Counted from the first letter of the stretch, positions 42,331 through 52,849 are shown. The stretch: 64,000 bases of DNA from Lucinisca nassula (GCA_963580285.1 OY757017.1:110579245-110643244), one strand, 5' to 3'. Notes: generated by a model from the letters alone, not told the origin. Made by a program: numbers and translations.

Positions 42331-42798
42331 GCCCTCTCTGGGGCCCACTTGTTACACTATGGATCAGGTGAGCGATCCAGGGCCATCATGGCCCTCTTGT
42401 TTTGTGAAATTAAGCATATATGGGATTGGAAAAAATGTATAAGAACCATGTAGAAGGGTTCTTTTTTTTCACTCCCTATGAGAATTTTTGCTCTAATTTA
42501 ATGTGAAAGTGCCCTCATTTTGGAGACGTTGATAACAATTTTGTGGGACTTTTACCAGACATTGAGATGAAATGACTTCTCAAGCCCTGTCGCCCAGTGA
42601 AACAAATGGACGGACTCGCATCGCTTTGCTTGCCCAGGCTTAGATCTTCTAAGCTGTTTACCAGTACTCGTTTGCGGGTCAATTACAGCTCTGCGTGGAA
42701 GCATTATGCAGCCCATATATTTCTTCCAGCCCCGATGGGCGGTGCAATATGGATATTGTTTCTCTTTTGTTTCGGTATTAAAAAGTTCTTGCTCGGCT

Positions 42799-43362
42799 CC
42801 CATGGCGGGGCTTGAAGAAATAGGTGGGCTGCATGATGGTGCCAGGCAGAGCTTAAACCGACCGCTTAGGAGTATTGGTAAACCGCCTAAAGGATCCAAG
42901 CCTGCCCAGGCAAAGCGGTGCGAGTCGGGCCGCCCATTCATATAAACCCTATTGGTTTCATTGGGCGACAGGGATTTTTTTTTTTTTTTTTTTTTTTTGG
43001 TTTTGGTTTTACGGCCCTTTCAAGATTATTTCACTCATATCGAGCCGATCGTTAATCAGAGGTGGACGAAAACCGGAGTACTCGGAGAAAAACCATCTGA
43101 CCTTCCGTTGCAGAACTTGGCGTCTCACATATGACCCGAGCGAGGCTCGAACCACAGCGGTGAGAGACCTAATGATCAAGAGTCAGCGCTCTTAACCACT
43201 AGGCCACGGAGGCCCGTAAGCGACAGGGAATGAGATCTCAATGTCGGGTATATAAAAGTCCCACAAAATTGTAAGCTAGGTCTCCAAAATTACTTATACA
43301 GTGTTGATGGGGACGTTAAACAGTGTTAATTGGGACGTTAACCCTCAAATCAAACAAATCAA
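42799..43362 (+). mobile_element. SINE family A split by SINE C
   Basis: Head part 42799-42974, tail part 43220-43362; gcgacaggga is duplicated at the junction. The 3' end has a duplicated gttaa...gggacgtta segment. Confidence 0.75.
42975..43219 (-). mobile_element. SINE family C nested in SINE A
   Basis: A complete tRNA-derived copy on the minus strand: poly-A tail at the left, head ggcctccgtggcctagtggt at the right, B box GGTTCGAGCCTC. Target duplication gcgacaggga. Confidence 0.85.
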
Positions 43363-43468
43363 AAGGTTATTGCTAGTATCGTCTAATTCTAACAAATACC
43401 CACATCATACATGTACTCTCACATGTATGCGGTTTTTGTGTATCTTTGAAACGACCCCATGTCAATTC

Positions 43469-43654
43469 TCATCGATTCAGAAATTCAACCCCAGATATTG
43501 ACGGCAAAATTATCTTCTTGCCTGTAAATTGATGCGTTAGCATTTGATAACAGATTAACATGCATGATAGTATTGTGTCAGTGCCGTTGAAAGTCAAATA
43601 CTTATAATTTGGACTAAAAATTCTACTTTCCTCAGATGAACCGGAGGTCGCCAT
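43469..43654 (-). CDS. Possible first coding exon of a minus-strand gene
   Basis: An ATG at 43654 in the context AAGATGGCGACC opens 61 codons starting M-A-T-S-G-S-S-E-E-S, a composition typical of a real N-terminus. AAGATGGCG is also a YY1-type start-site motif, and a palindromic GTCACGTGAC lies about 40 bp upstream. The open frame may overrun a splice donor. I could not find a second exon, because the DNA to the left is repeats. I do not recognise the protein, and it could instead be part of a repeat. Confidence 0.3.
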   Translation of the reverse strand: MATSGSSEESRIFSPNYKYLTFNGTDTILSCMLICYQMLTHQFTGKKIILPSISGVEFLNR

Positions 43655-43691
43655 CTTATTGTTCGCCGAAGTGATGTTGCCCGGCTTTTTG

Positions 43692-43701
43692 TCACGTGAC
43701 A
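43692..43701. promoter_or_regulatory. Palindromic E-box GTCACGTGAC
   Basis: USF/MITF/TFEB-type site upstream of the minus-strand ATG at 43654. Motif only. Confidence 0.35.
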
Positions 43702-43719
43702 GGAATATTTTTAGATTGA

Positions 43720-44630
43720 AATTCCCAAAAACAACAAATAAACAAAAATGAAAACGACGATTTTCACCAAGTTCTGAAGTGGTATTTGGTTTCAGAAGAT
43801 TACAAATGACAAAGCTACATGAATAGAAGAAATAAAACCGAAAAACATGCTTTTCATTTTTGAAGCCCGATAGCTCAATAATGCACCTTTAAACTTCATT
43901 AACCCATGCAATATATAATGCCATATTTAAGAGACATGAAAATGCTGGGCCTAAAATTTTTCGCTAGATTAATTGACAAAGGAAACAACAGACAGTCACC
44001 ATTTCTGCTTAAATTCTTTTTACTTGTTAGATTGACAACACCTCGGAGATCATAATTTGATGGACCCTTGGATTACTGTAATCGGTTGTGTAAAGCTTGG
44101 TTGGCATTAACCGACGTCGTGATATTCGGCTAAAACTTGGCAGAAAAAAAAGAAATTATTTTGTATTACCCACAGGGATATTCGCTGAATCATCGCTGAA
44201 TCATTTTTGGCATCCGAGACTGAAAGAAAAAAGACAAATAATTCAGATGATTTTGCAAAGAAAAACGTAACTTGAGATTAAAAAAGGCGGGAAAAGCCAG
44301 ATGCTAGCGGCAAACATAATAACACAGTGTGCTGAAGGATTGCTGAATCATTTGTTGCATTTGAGAGTGAAAAAAAAGCTTATGAAATCAAACTGTTTTG
44401 CCCAGAAAAAAGTAAGGCTAGTCTTCTTTTTAAAGGCAGGAAAAATGACATACTATCTAAAATCACAATGTGCCAAAAACAACATAAGAAATCAGATGTT
44501 TTGCAAAGAAAAACATAACTTGAGACCTTGGTAAAAAAAGGCTGGAAAAGCCACATGCTCGCTAAAATCATAATATTTTATGCGTTGATGATTGCTGAAT
44601 CATTTGTTGTATCTGAGAGCAGAGGTGTAA
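43720..44630. other. AT-rich, with weak internal repeats
   Basis: Words such as gctgaatcatttgttg and gcaaagaaaaacataact(tgag) recur three or four times between 44190 and 44620. A MITE end, gctcaataatgcacctttaa, at 43871 has a reverse copy at about 17284. No gene. Confidence 0.5.
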
Positions 44631-44632
44631 AA

Positions 44633-44782
44633 TTTCCCTCAAACTTACTCGCCCTTATCGTCTAAACTTTTCATTTAGGTGCTAAAACTGAAGAAAAAGT
44701 AAGGTCAGTTTTGAGAACCTTACGCGCCCTGCCTTAAAACTTACTCGCAAATACGAGCAGGCGAGTGGAATTTTACACCCAT
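44633..44782. mobile_element. Short TIR MITE, copy 2 (pairs with 16893-17050)
   Basis: Ends AGGTGTAAAATTTCC and GGAATTTTACACCC are inverted; the body is colinear with copy 1. Confidence 0.7.
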
Positions 44783-45131
44783 GGAGAGTGAAAAAAAACA
44801 AAGGTTACACAACAGCCTCTTAAAAAGGCGGGAAAAGGTCACATGCTAACTAAAATCACAATATACCAAGCGTTTTACTTTCAACCCTAGTTAGATATTT
44901 ATTTGGGCGATACATTTTGATTATTTATGTACAAATGTATTCATCTATTCATCTTTTCTTTCTTTTCATTTACCAGCATTACAATTATCGTTTTTCACAG
45001 TTGATTGTGGCTTTCACTGATTTTGCACAACTGATTAGTTGTGACAAGCACTTGGCATGCTAGGTGACCAGGTGATTGCCCAGATGTAGACGGATCCAAT
45101 GTTTTGACACGTGACCTTGTTTACTTGTGTC

Positions 45132-45157
45132 TGCGCATGCGCAAAACTACATTTCCC
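45132..45157 (+). promoter_or_regulatory. NRF1-like and ZNF143-like sites upstream of the NSUN2-like gene
   Basis: TGCGCATGCGCA (NRF1 consensus) at 45132-45143 and ACTACATTTCCC (ZNF143/SBS-like core) at 45146-45157 lie 565 bp before the putative start codon. Both are typical of housekeeping-gene promoters. Inference from motifs. Confidence 0.4.
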
Positions 45158-45720
45158 TTTGATAACGATCTTTCGTGGTTGGCAAAAACCCGCTGGTTCC
45201 ATATAAACACATAGTAAATAGGTTTAATAAATACGGGCATATTTTAATTGACTGTTACAGAAAATCGATCGAATTACACTTTAAATGAGTAGAAAAATAT
45301 ATTCTAGACTTCATTCCTGCATCTTCCGCATTTTTAGTCATTCGTTTTGCGCATTTTTATTACAAATAATTAAGACCATCCCGCCTCGTTACCTGTCTAA
45401 TTTTAACAGGTAATTATCATCAAAACATCTTCAAATATTCTAGAAACCAATAATTACTAGCTAAGACATGTCTATTTTAAAAGTTTAAAGGTCAATTTTG
45501 TCGTTTCGATTCCAAACAAAATACAAGTTTACAGAAAATAGCATCGCATTTACAATAGCGACAAACGGCCAAAGACGTTTTTGCCCACCACCGGTAAGTC
45601 CCTGCAAATAGTATTACTGAGTGATGACGTAGTGTTTGGATGTGTCTATAACAGATAACAAATTAATCTGATCTAAGACACCATTTATTGTTCTAATCCT
45701 TCGTTTGGTCTAAGTGACAA

Positions 45721-45735
45721 ATGCCTGGGGCAAAG
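45721..45735 (+). CDS. NSUN2-like: NSUN2-like exon 1 (candidate start, MPGAK)
   Basis: ATG plus four codons, then a GTGAGA donor at 45736. Phase 0 fits exon 2 exactly. It is supported only by the donor, phase and position after promoter-type motifs. The Kozak context is weak (C at -3). Confidence 0.4.
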
Positions 45736-46689
45736 GTGAGAAGCACACACACAGAATTTAACAGAATGTGTGTCAAGTGCTAAAGAACAACCAAATTATG
45801 TTACACTTTAGTTCTTTCCAATCATTTATTTTAATTATAAGCATGTATTTATTTTAGTAAACCATGTATTTGAGTTTTTCCGGATTTAAGAGGGAAGTGA
45901 GCAAAAAGGGACACAAAGAAATGGCTTTTGTACCGGTACAGGCAAAAGCGAACCACGGTACAATATTTATTTTTGGCAAACCGCAGTATATAGTTGCACC
46001 CCTAAAAATATGAATAATGAGTATTAGTCAGTGACACTGTAACAATCATAAATGTTATTTTCACATCATGATAAATGGATAAAGAATAAATAACAAAGCC
46101 TTAATGTTTTTTTTTTTATTATTATTAAAATTCAAAGCATTATGGGCAAGTCACACATTTTGCATCGTTGTAAAATTTCATACCCCCTAAATTTGATCCT
46201 TACCCCCAGTTTTTGTACCCAGGGGGTAAGTTTACCCCCAAAAACAAACCTGGGTGGGAACACTGCTGAAGCCAGTAAAAAAGGGTACAAAACATTGACA
46301 CTTTCTGTCATGGAAGTTTGAAACCTTCAGTTATAAGTCATATCAGATAGTGAGGTGGATGACAAAAGTAATGACCTGAATGACTTAGTCTTGCAAATCA
46401 TAAGATTTATCAAACTGATCCTCAAAGTCTGCATCTGTGTCGCTCACATGTATCTGTTGCACTAGAGCATCCATTAGCATTTCTCTTGCTGAATATTCAT
46501 TTTAGCCACACCCATCTCTGACTTTGAACCAATCAGATTACTTGATGTAATTTATTCCTACAAATTCATACACTGAATGTCAAACAGTGTAGATCCAGGC
46601 CTCATATTTTTCAGGCATTTGCAGGATTTCAAACTTGATTTTTTTTCTTGATTTCTAGAATTTGAATTTTCCTCTATATTCTGTTAAAA

Positions 46690-47045
46690 ATGACTATTTA
46701 ACCCTTATCCTGTTGAATAACTTTATTTATAGACAGACCCATGTCTGACTAGTAGCCAATGCCAATCAATATACTTAATAAACTGTATTCATTCATGTCA
46801 CAAACTGCATTACAAACAGTGTAGATCCTGATCAGATGGCTTCTCAGAAGCCATCTGATCTGGATCCACACTGTTTGCAAAGGTAGTGATTGTCGTGTTC
46901 AGCAGGATAAGGGTTAAGGCTGCAAAATCGGGGCCTTTCAGGCATAGAACAGTATGAGGCCTGTAGATCCTGATCAGATGGCTTCTTTAGATCTACACTG
47001 TTTGCAAAGATAGGGGTTGTCGTGAACAGCAAGATAAGAGTTAGT
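46690..47045. mobile_element. MITE M2 (TTAACCCTTATCCTGCTG ends, CAGTGTAGATCC hairpin), two adjacent copies
   Basis: Terminal ttaacccttatcctgttg / cagcaggataagggttaa enclose a hairpin aacagtgtagatcctgatca ... tgatctggatccacactgtt (46818-46882). A second partial copy follows to 47045. Relatives lie at 47663-47806, 49889-50070 and 55316-55500. Confidence 0.75.
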
Positions 47046-47511
47046 TAGCAACATCAACAATCACCTAGCCTCTGAAAGCATTCTTGCTGACTGTCAACAT
47101 TGTCAGTAGCCAAAGGTCTTGTGAAACTCATCCAGGGCATTATCCAGGTATTTTGGGAAAAGGTCCCTGACTTAAATTGGGGAAAAATAGCAAGAAAGTT
47201 ACTAAATTTGGGAAATTAAAGACAAAAGTAGTGAACTTGGGAACAAGAATTACTGCTACATTCAAGCAACCATACATGTATCTTTTTATGTGACTATTTA
47301 CTGGTCTGATGTTTCAGAAATGACTGTTTGAAGTTTCAGTTAGCAATGCAGTGTCTCAGAAGATGTTTCTTTGTGTTGATTTTTTCCTCTCTCATTTGGG
47401 AATTTTTTAATTAAATTGGGAAAAATAAAGGCTATTTTCAGTTGGGAATGGGGCCCTTTTTCGGCCCCTGAGGAATAGTAGAAAATCGCCTGTCATCTAG
47501 TGCATTTCTAC

Positions 47512-47665
47512 CATGACAGACATGTAGTGAGCAATCTCGATGGGGCCATTAATCATTGCCACAAACAGACCGATCTGATTATCATGGATTTTGCCAAGGC
47601 ATTCAACAAGGTACCTCACAGGAGCCTATTGTACAAATTGGATCTTTATGGGATAAGAGGAAAGA
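47512..47665 (+). pseudogene. LINE reverse transcriptase fragment (motif A)
   Basis: HVVSNLDGAI, QTDLIIMDFAKAFNKVPH, LLYKLDLYGIRG: RT fingers and motif A, where AFDKVPH has become AFNKVPH. Cut off by MITE M2 sequence at about 47665. Confidence 0.7.
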
Positions 47666-47822
47666 AGGAATCTGATCAGGATCTAAACTGTCTGACATTC
47701 AGTTTAGATTTTGTAGGAACAAATTTCAGTTTTCATCAAGTAATCTGATTGGTTCAAAGACAGAAATGGATTTGGCAAAATGAATTATTCCGCGGGATAA
47801 GGGTTAACGCAAATTACATGTA

Positions 47823-48057
47823 CCGGCTTCCGTGGCCCAGTGGATAAGAGTGCTAACTCTTAATCTTAATCATTAGGTCTCTCACCACTATGGGTTCAAC
47901 CTGGCTCAGGTCACATGTGGGACTCTCACACGTTCTGCAACATGTGGTTTTTCTCTGGGTACTCTGTTTTTCGCCCACCTGATTAAGGATGGGCGTGATA
48001 TTTATAAGTTAAATAATCTTGAAAGGACCATAAAACCAAAATCAAAAAAATAAAAAA
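47823..48057 (+). mobile_element. SINE family C
   Basis: Head cggcttccgtggcccagtgg with B-box region, body and A-rich tail; tacatgta on both sides (about 47816-47823 and 48058-48065). Confidence 0.8.
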
Positions 48058-48079
48058 ATACATGTATCCCATAACCCAT

Positions 48080-48310
48080 TTTGTACATGAAACCCCAAAA
48101 CACGTAATTGGCAAACAGTGCAGACCCAGATCAGACACTGCAGAATGCAGCGTCTGATCAGGGTCTACACTGTTTGCAAAAAGTTAGGTTAGTCATATTC
48201 CAAACAGATTTTGAAGAAAACACGACCAGACATCCCTAAATTTGGAAATGGTTGTGGCGATGATGATATGCTATATATAAGGAGGACGATTCCATCTGGT
48301 ACGAAAAGGG
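48080..48310. mobile_element. MITE M3 (GCGTCTGATC hairpin)
   Basis: Hairpin cagatcagacactgcagaat / gcagcgtctgatcagggtct within ggcaaacagtgcagaccc ... gggtctacactgtttgc. The 3' half (atatataaggaggacgattc, tacgaaaagggtta) is repeated at 49500-49640. Confidence 0.65.
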
Positions 48311-48396
48311 TTAGCTGTCTTCGCTACTGCCCAGTATCTGAAGCTTCATGTATGATAATTTAATAGATCCATCTTCATTGATCTTGTATATTTCAG

Positions 48397-48471
48397 AAGG
48401 TACAGCCTCCACCTGAGGTGACCATCGCCAATGCTGAGAGTCGGATGACAAACTTTATCAAATATTACAAA
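48397..48471 (+). CDS. NSUN2-like: NSUN2-like exon 2
   Basis: Acceptor tatatttcag, donor gtaagt, 25 codons, phases 0/0. It encodes KVQPPPEVTIANAE to NFIKYYK, matching the F..YY segment that opens the conserved NSUN2 region. Confidence 0.75.
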
Positions 48472-48483
48472 GTAAGTAAAGTA

Positions 48484-48856
48484 CAGTAAAATTCCGCTAT
48501 TAAGACCACCTTTGGGGCTGTTCAAAAGTGTTTTTTAAGACCAGATTTAAACAGTCACGAAGGTGGTCACTGACAAGAGGAAACTGGAGGCAGAAATCAT
48601 GAAGGAAAATTAAGTGAAGCCTTCAAAATTAGCTTTTAAAGCAGAATTAGTCTTAATTTTAGGTGGTCTTAATAGCGGAATTTTACAGTTAAATTCCGCT
48701 CTTAAGATCGCCTAAAATTTGGACCTAATGGGTTGTGAAATGCTTATTTAGAAGGGTGCAGTTATTCTTTCTTCGTGTTTTCTTCACACATTGTTTTCTG
48801 GTCAGGGACCGCCTTTGGGACTGTTCAAAAATGGTCTTAATATAGGAATTTTACTG
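48484..48856. mobile_element. Two adjacent Tc1/mariner-type MITEs (CAGTAAAATTCC ends)
   Basis: Ends cagtaaaattccgctattaa and ttaatagcggaattttac bound the first (48484-about 48688). A second with the same ends follows to 48856. TA flanks both outer sides. Relatives lie at about 53612-53650 and 54095-54182. Confidence 0.7.
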
Positions 48857-49204
48857 TATTAGTTCAGGATAAGGTGTGGGAGGGGAGATGGGGCATAACA
48901 TAAAGATTCAGTTGGGATTGGTGGGGTTGAGCTATCGTTTGCTCCTGCGGCTGCCTTTGGAATAATTATTTACTAAAAGTATTAAACCAAGTCACCGGAT
49001 TACCTGTACATGTTTGTTTACTCAACACAAATAAAGCTACAATTTATAGTGTGCATGGCTATTCAGTCCGCTTGCAAGAAGCATACAAGAGGTGCTCTGA
49101 GCTTCTTATGGCGAATATGACATACATTGACACCACTTGAAGTGCCCCGCCCAGCCAATCTGCGTCTACCGGTACTATAAACTGTTTAGGACTTTAGAAG
49201 CCTG

Positions 49205-49840
49205 CAGGGTTCAACATCAACATTAACTTAAGTGTTGATGGGGATGTTAAACCTGAATTCAAACAAACAAAATCTGGCCCCGCCATCGGGGCTTGAAGAA
49301 ATAGGTGGGCTGCACGATGCTTCCGCGCAGAGTTGAAACCGACTGCACTCAAGTACTGTTAAACTGCTTAGAGGATCTAGGTCTGCCCAGGCATAGCGTT
49401 GAGAGTCTGAATGTCCATGCTTATAAACCCTATTGGTTTCATTGGGCGACAGGGCTTGAGAAGTCATTTCATCTCATTGTCTTGTAAAAGTCCCACAAAA
49501 CGCAGCGTCTGATCAGGGTCTACTCTGTTTGCAAAAGTTCAGCCATTTTCCTAACAAATTTTGAAGAAAACACAACCTTCGAAATGGGAGTCCTGCTATA
49601 TATAAGGAGGAAGATTCCATTTGGTACAAAAAGGGTTAATGGCATAACCTGTCCTGCCAAGGAAAAGTGTTGGGAGCCCCACCCTCCATTAAACCCTGGC
49701 ATTTTCTTTTGGTGGTAGTGCTTGAGGTGTAATTTCACCTCAGGGTAAGGTAAAAGTCCAAAAAAATCAGAATCAACATCTCCAAAATAAACTAAATAGT
49801 GTTCAAGGGGATGTAAAATCTGAATACAAACAAACAAGCC
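49205..49840 (+). mobile_element. Cluster of SINE A pieces and a MITE M3 half
   Basis: SINE A 3' end (49205-49270), a nearly complete SINE A lacking its tail (49276-49500), a MITE M3 half (49500-49640) and another degraded SINE A (about 49665-49838). All lie in intron 2 of the NSUN2-like gene. Confidence 0.7.
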
Positions 49841-49888
49841 ATTCTACTTCCAAAACTCCAATTTGAAGAAAAAAATGGAATCAGAACT

Positions 49889-50072
49889 TTTAACCCTTAT
49901 CTTGCTGTTCACGACAACCCTTATCTTTGCAAACAGTGTAGATCCAGATCAGAAGAAGCCATCTGATCAGGAGCTACACTGTTTGGCATTCAGTTTATGA
50001 ATTTGTAGCAATAAATAACATAAGTTATTTCATTGGTTGATAGACAGAAATGGGTGTGGCTTAAATGAATAG
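49889..50072. mobile_element. MITE M2 copy
   Basis: ttaacccttatcttgctg followed by the aaacagtgtagatccagatc / gatcaggagctacactgttt hairpin; the right end is eroded. Confidence 0.65.
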
Positions 50073-50244
50073 TTAACATGTACTTGTATCCGTTACATAA
50101 CCATAATTTTTTGCTGTTCTTCCAAGCTAAACAGCTTTTGTATTCCCTACGGTGGAGAAAAGCATTTGCTTCTTTCAAGCATATTCTTTCCTTTTAGGGT
50201 AGAGTACTAGACATGCTTATAAACTCAGTTTTAACCCATTACAA

Positions 50245-50312
50245 GTCCCACAAAATCCACAATTACCTAAATGTTGTTGACTGGGACGTGAAACCTCAAT
50301 TCAAAGAAACAA
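50245..50312 (+). mobile_element. SINE family A, degraded 3' end
   Basis: aagtcccacaaaatcc ... ttgactgggacgtgaaacct caattc, ending about 40 bp before exon 3. Confidence 0.6.
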
Positions 50313-50351
50313 ATCAGTTGTCAGTTGCACTCATTTCCCTTATTTTTTCAG

Positions 50352-50488
50352 GGCATTGAACTGGTTCCAGAAGATGAATTTCAGGAAATGCTTACTGCTT
50401 TGTTGACCCCTATGCCACTGTCATTCCGAATATGCCGACAGAACCGCGTCTGTAACAACTTCCTGGAAGCAACAAAAGGGGTCGTAAG
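50352..50488 (+). CDS. NSUN2-like: NSUN2-like exon 3
   Basis: Acceptor tattttttcag, donor gtaaaa; 137 nt, phase 0 in and 2 out. It encodes GIELVPEDEFQEML ... LLTPMPLSFRI, matching the NSUN2 'VP..E...fm..l..PLP.t.Ri' block, then a Cys/Asn-rich stretch into NNFLEATKGVV. Confidence 0.85.
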
Positions 50489-51059
50489 GTAAAACTAACC
50501 GCCTTTTCTTGATTCAATAATGGAGGTTTTAAGGGGAATGGATACAAATTCAGGGGAGGCAACTCCTGCCAAAGTATTTTTATCTCGCGCGTCGATAGGG
50601 GTCAACTCTTAAAGAGCAAATTCTTTCCTTTAAGAGTAGACTCCTTGTTCAGTGGCACAGGGCTTATAGAAAATCGAACAGGAAGTCCCAAAAGTTTTCT
50701 CCCTTTGAAAAAAGGCAGACGAATCTGCCACGTCTTCCCATTCCCCTTAAATCCTTTTACCTCTAGTTTCTGAAGTGAACTCCAATCTGTATTTGGACAT
50801 GTATGTACTTGTAAATAGGAGGTTTAGTCAATTCACCTTATTTGCATTATCTGCTGGTTCCTAGTCTGAAGGTTATCAGTGTTGGAAAAACAGGTAACCA
50901 GACCCCCTTGACCTTAAAAGGTCAGGGTGGTCTGCTTACCTGTTTTTCCAATATTGACAATGTGCAAGCTGGGAGCCAGCAAATATGGTGAATAGTCAGA
51001 TACAGGATCATGGCAAACAATGTTAATCCTGATGGGATGGCTCATAACTCTCTATCCAG

Positions 51060-51895
51060 GGTTCGCATTAGCGGTCGCCAAAGTTGCCAATTGTGAAAAG
51101 AAAATAAATCTGGCGCAAATCTGTGTCATTTGACGAAAACTAGTGGCAAAAAAAAAAATTATATATATATAAAAAAGAAAAAGAAAGCCCCATCCTTTCA
51201 TTGCCGACTTAAGCCGTTTACTGACATGTGTATTTCACCCATTTTTTTCCAGTCACCCGATAATTAAGACCTTGACTATTAATCACATTAGCAAAAATGG
51301 AGGTTGTTTTATTATCGACACATGTCAACAACTTGGCTCCGCCTCCTAAAAAGGTGCAGCAAGGTTGAATATTAACCAGTGGGTGAAGAATATTATTTCT
51401 GTCCCGCACAACGCAATGGAATACCCGGTGTTAAATCTAATCACCTGACTGACTTTGCGGTCATGGTTGATCAATTAAGAAATGGGCAACAAAGACGGAT
51501 GATGTAATTGCTGCTCAACAAGCGGAACGGTGATTATCACCAATGCTTGTGCAGTCATCCTTAATTGGTTTTTCAATACAAATCAGCTCTTATTTGACCT
51601 CAAGTTTAGTTCTTTTGTTATGTCTGTATTATATAAATTTGGGTTTGAATATTCAGAAATATGAGCGGGCTAATTCGGAATATAAAAATAAATGTCCTTT
51701 TCTTTCTATCTATCTATCTATTGTTGCTGTGATCGGTCATTCCATATTTTGTTTGTTTAAAAAATGGCGTGAATAGTTAATGAAAAGTAAAGATGAATGG
51801 ATGCAGATAAGATATTTTCTGCATTCTTACAAGGGGGGCAATTCTTCTGACTAACTCTTCATTCTTCTGTACCATAATCATCCTAAGTATTGGGA
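51060..51895. other. No gene recognised (intron 3)
   Basis: AT-rich intronic DNA with a short (AT)n/A tract at 51148-51185 and a (CTAT)n run at 51706-51720. Confidence 0.5.
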
Positions 51896-51990
51896 CAGAT
51901 AGGCCTAAGAAACATTGCAGACCCAAATCGGACTGCTCATGAAGTGGCAGTCTGATCGGGGTCTACACTGTTTGCCTTTCAGTCTGCATC
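51895..51990. mobile_element. MITE M3-like hairpin
   Basis: cattgcagacccaaatcgga ... gactgctcatgaagtggcagtc ... gatcggggtctacactgttt. Confidence 0.5.
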
Positions 51991-52195
51991 TTTTGAACTC
52001 CTTTCTGGATCATGAAATATAAAAATTTATTACCCCTGGTCACTTGCTGTTTTTTTTTTGTTTTTTTTTTTAACCACTTAATAGTTGATATTTTCTAGTC
52101 TGATATAAATTTAAAATTCTAATTTTTAGTCGAATACTGATATCAATAATTGTAGATTTTTACCTCACGAAAGCTGATGTCTTTATTTATTGCAG

Positions 52196-52297
52196 CCAGT
52201 CTGATACGATAAGGGACCTCATCAAAGAAAAATACATCCCGAAAATTGAGGAGGTTGAACTAGATGACAATTCACTGGAGGTGTCAAGTCTGCCTTG
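52196..52297 (+). CDS. NSUN2-like: NSUN2-like exon 4
   Basis: Acceptor tttattgcag, donor gtaggt; 102 nt, phases 2/2. It encodes SQSDTIRDLIKEKYIPKIEE and VELDDNSLEVSSLPW. The Trp codon is split with exon 5, as expected for the LPWYP motif. Confidence 0.9.
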
Positions 52298-52384
52298 GTA
52301 GGTATTGCATAGATATTTCCCTTGAAGTTTGTAAAACAATGACAAACACAGTTTTGGACTCATAGCTCAAGATAAGGCACTTAT

Positions 52385-52526
52385 TAGGGCCCCACACTGA
52401 AAGTGTGGGTGCCCTATAGTAATCACTCTGTCCATCCGTCTGTCTGTCCGTCCACAAATTTTCAACATTTTCCTACTCCTCTGATAGCGCTGCCGGGGCC
52501 CTAGTCAGTTTCACTGACAGCTCTAG
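52385..52526 (+). mobile_element. Very short Helentron-like element, GGGCCCCAC family
   Basis: 142 bp: 5' hairpin CCCCACACT..AGTGTGGG, a GTCCATCCGTCTGTCTGTCC track, the subterminal inverted repeat GGGGCCCTA, a hairpin GTCAGTTTCACTGAC and the terminus CTAG|TTT. Confidence 0.65.
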
Positions 52527-52659
52527 TTTCATCTTAAAAGTGCTGATATTTTGTTTATTTCTGCATGAAAACATGTGGGTACTCTTTTAACCCTTGTCCT
52601 GCTGAGTCCGGATATGCTTTATCTTTCAAAGTTTTAACGATACGTTAACTAACAACGTC

Positions 52660-52793
52660 GTTAGTTTTGAACAGCTGGCTCCTGAAGAAACCTGTGTTAC
52701 CAGCAAAGACTCTGTTCCGCCTGCCCAGCCACACAGCCTCCAGGCTGCCCATGGAATATATAGCTAAGATTGGTAACATAGCAACAGATAAGG
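52660..52793 (+). other. Coding-like island between NSUN2-like exons 4 and 5
   Basis: An uninterrupted frame reads WLLKKPVLPAKTLFRLPSHT and RLPMEYIAKIGNIATDK and ends at a plausible donor (AAG|GTGGGT). Its composition looks like protein, but exon 4 joins exon 5 perfectly without it. It could be a cassette exon, an exonised fragment or a remnant of another gene. Not identified. Confidence 0.3.
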
Positions 52794-52849
52794 TGGGTAT
52801 TTGATAATTATTAAAAGTTTTTTTGTTTTTCAATTCTTCATAAAACCTG

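Larger units (their letters stand above)
38785..42399 (+). mobile_element. Minisatellite-bearing Helentron-like element, AGCTCACCTG family, copy 2
   Basis: Same ends as copy 1: 5' hairpin AGCTCACC...GGTGAGCT, a CGTCGTCCGTC track, 3' CAGGTGAGCG, hairpin AGGGCCATCATGGCCCT and CTTG|TTTT. It carries two different arrays, 145-bp units (38890-39765) and then roughly 165-bp units (39766-42330). It is nested in the 8.7-kb TIR element. Confidence 0.7.
33783..42514. mobile_element. 8.7-kb TIR element with 4-bp TSD (TCAT)
   Basis: The left end gggcactttcacattacatt and the right end aatttaatgtgaaagtgccc are inverted over about 24 bp with one or two mismatches. TCAT lies on both sides (33779-33782, 42515-42518) and is single in the undisrupted SINE. 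No ORF longer than about 90 codons is present, so it is non-autonomous. It carries nested minisatellite-bearing elements (35760-37255 and 38785-42399), leaving roughly 3.6 kb of its own sequence. A 4-bp duplication is known for Ginger, Sola1 and Academ-type transposons; I cannot assign it. Confidence 0.8.
33731..42741 (-). mobile_element. SINE family A copy split by an 8.7-kb insertion
   Basis: The 3' part of the SINE (33731-33782, ending gtaaaggtcat) continues at 42515 (tcattttggagacgttg...) to about 42741. The junction word TCAT is duplicated. The two parts form one normal SINE A on the minus strand. Confidence 0.85.

Noticed and set aside
51543..51776. 77-aa hydrophobic ORF as a small membrane protein
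   Set aside because: Lies in intron 3 in AT-rich sequence including a CTAT microsatellite; no supporting motif.
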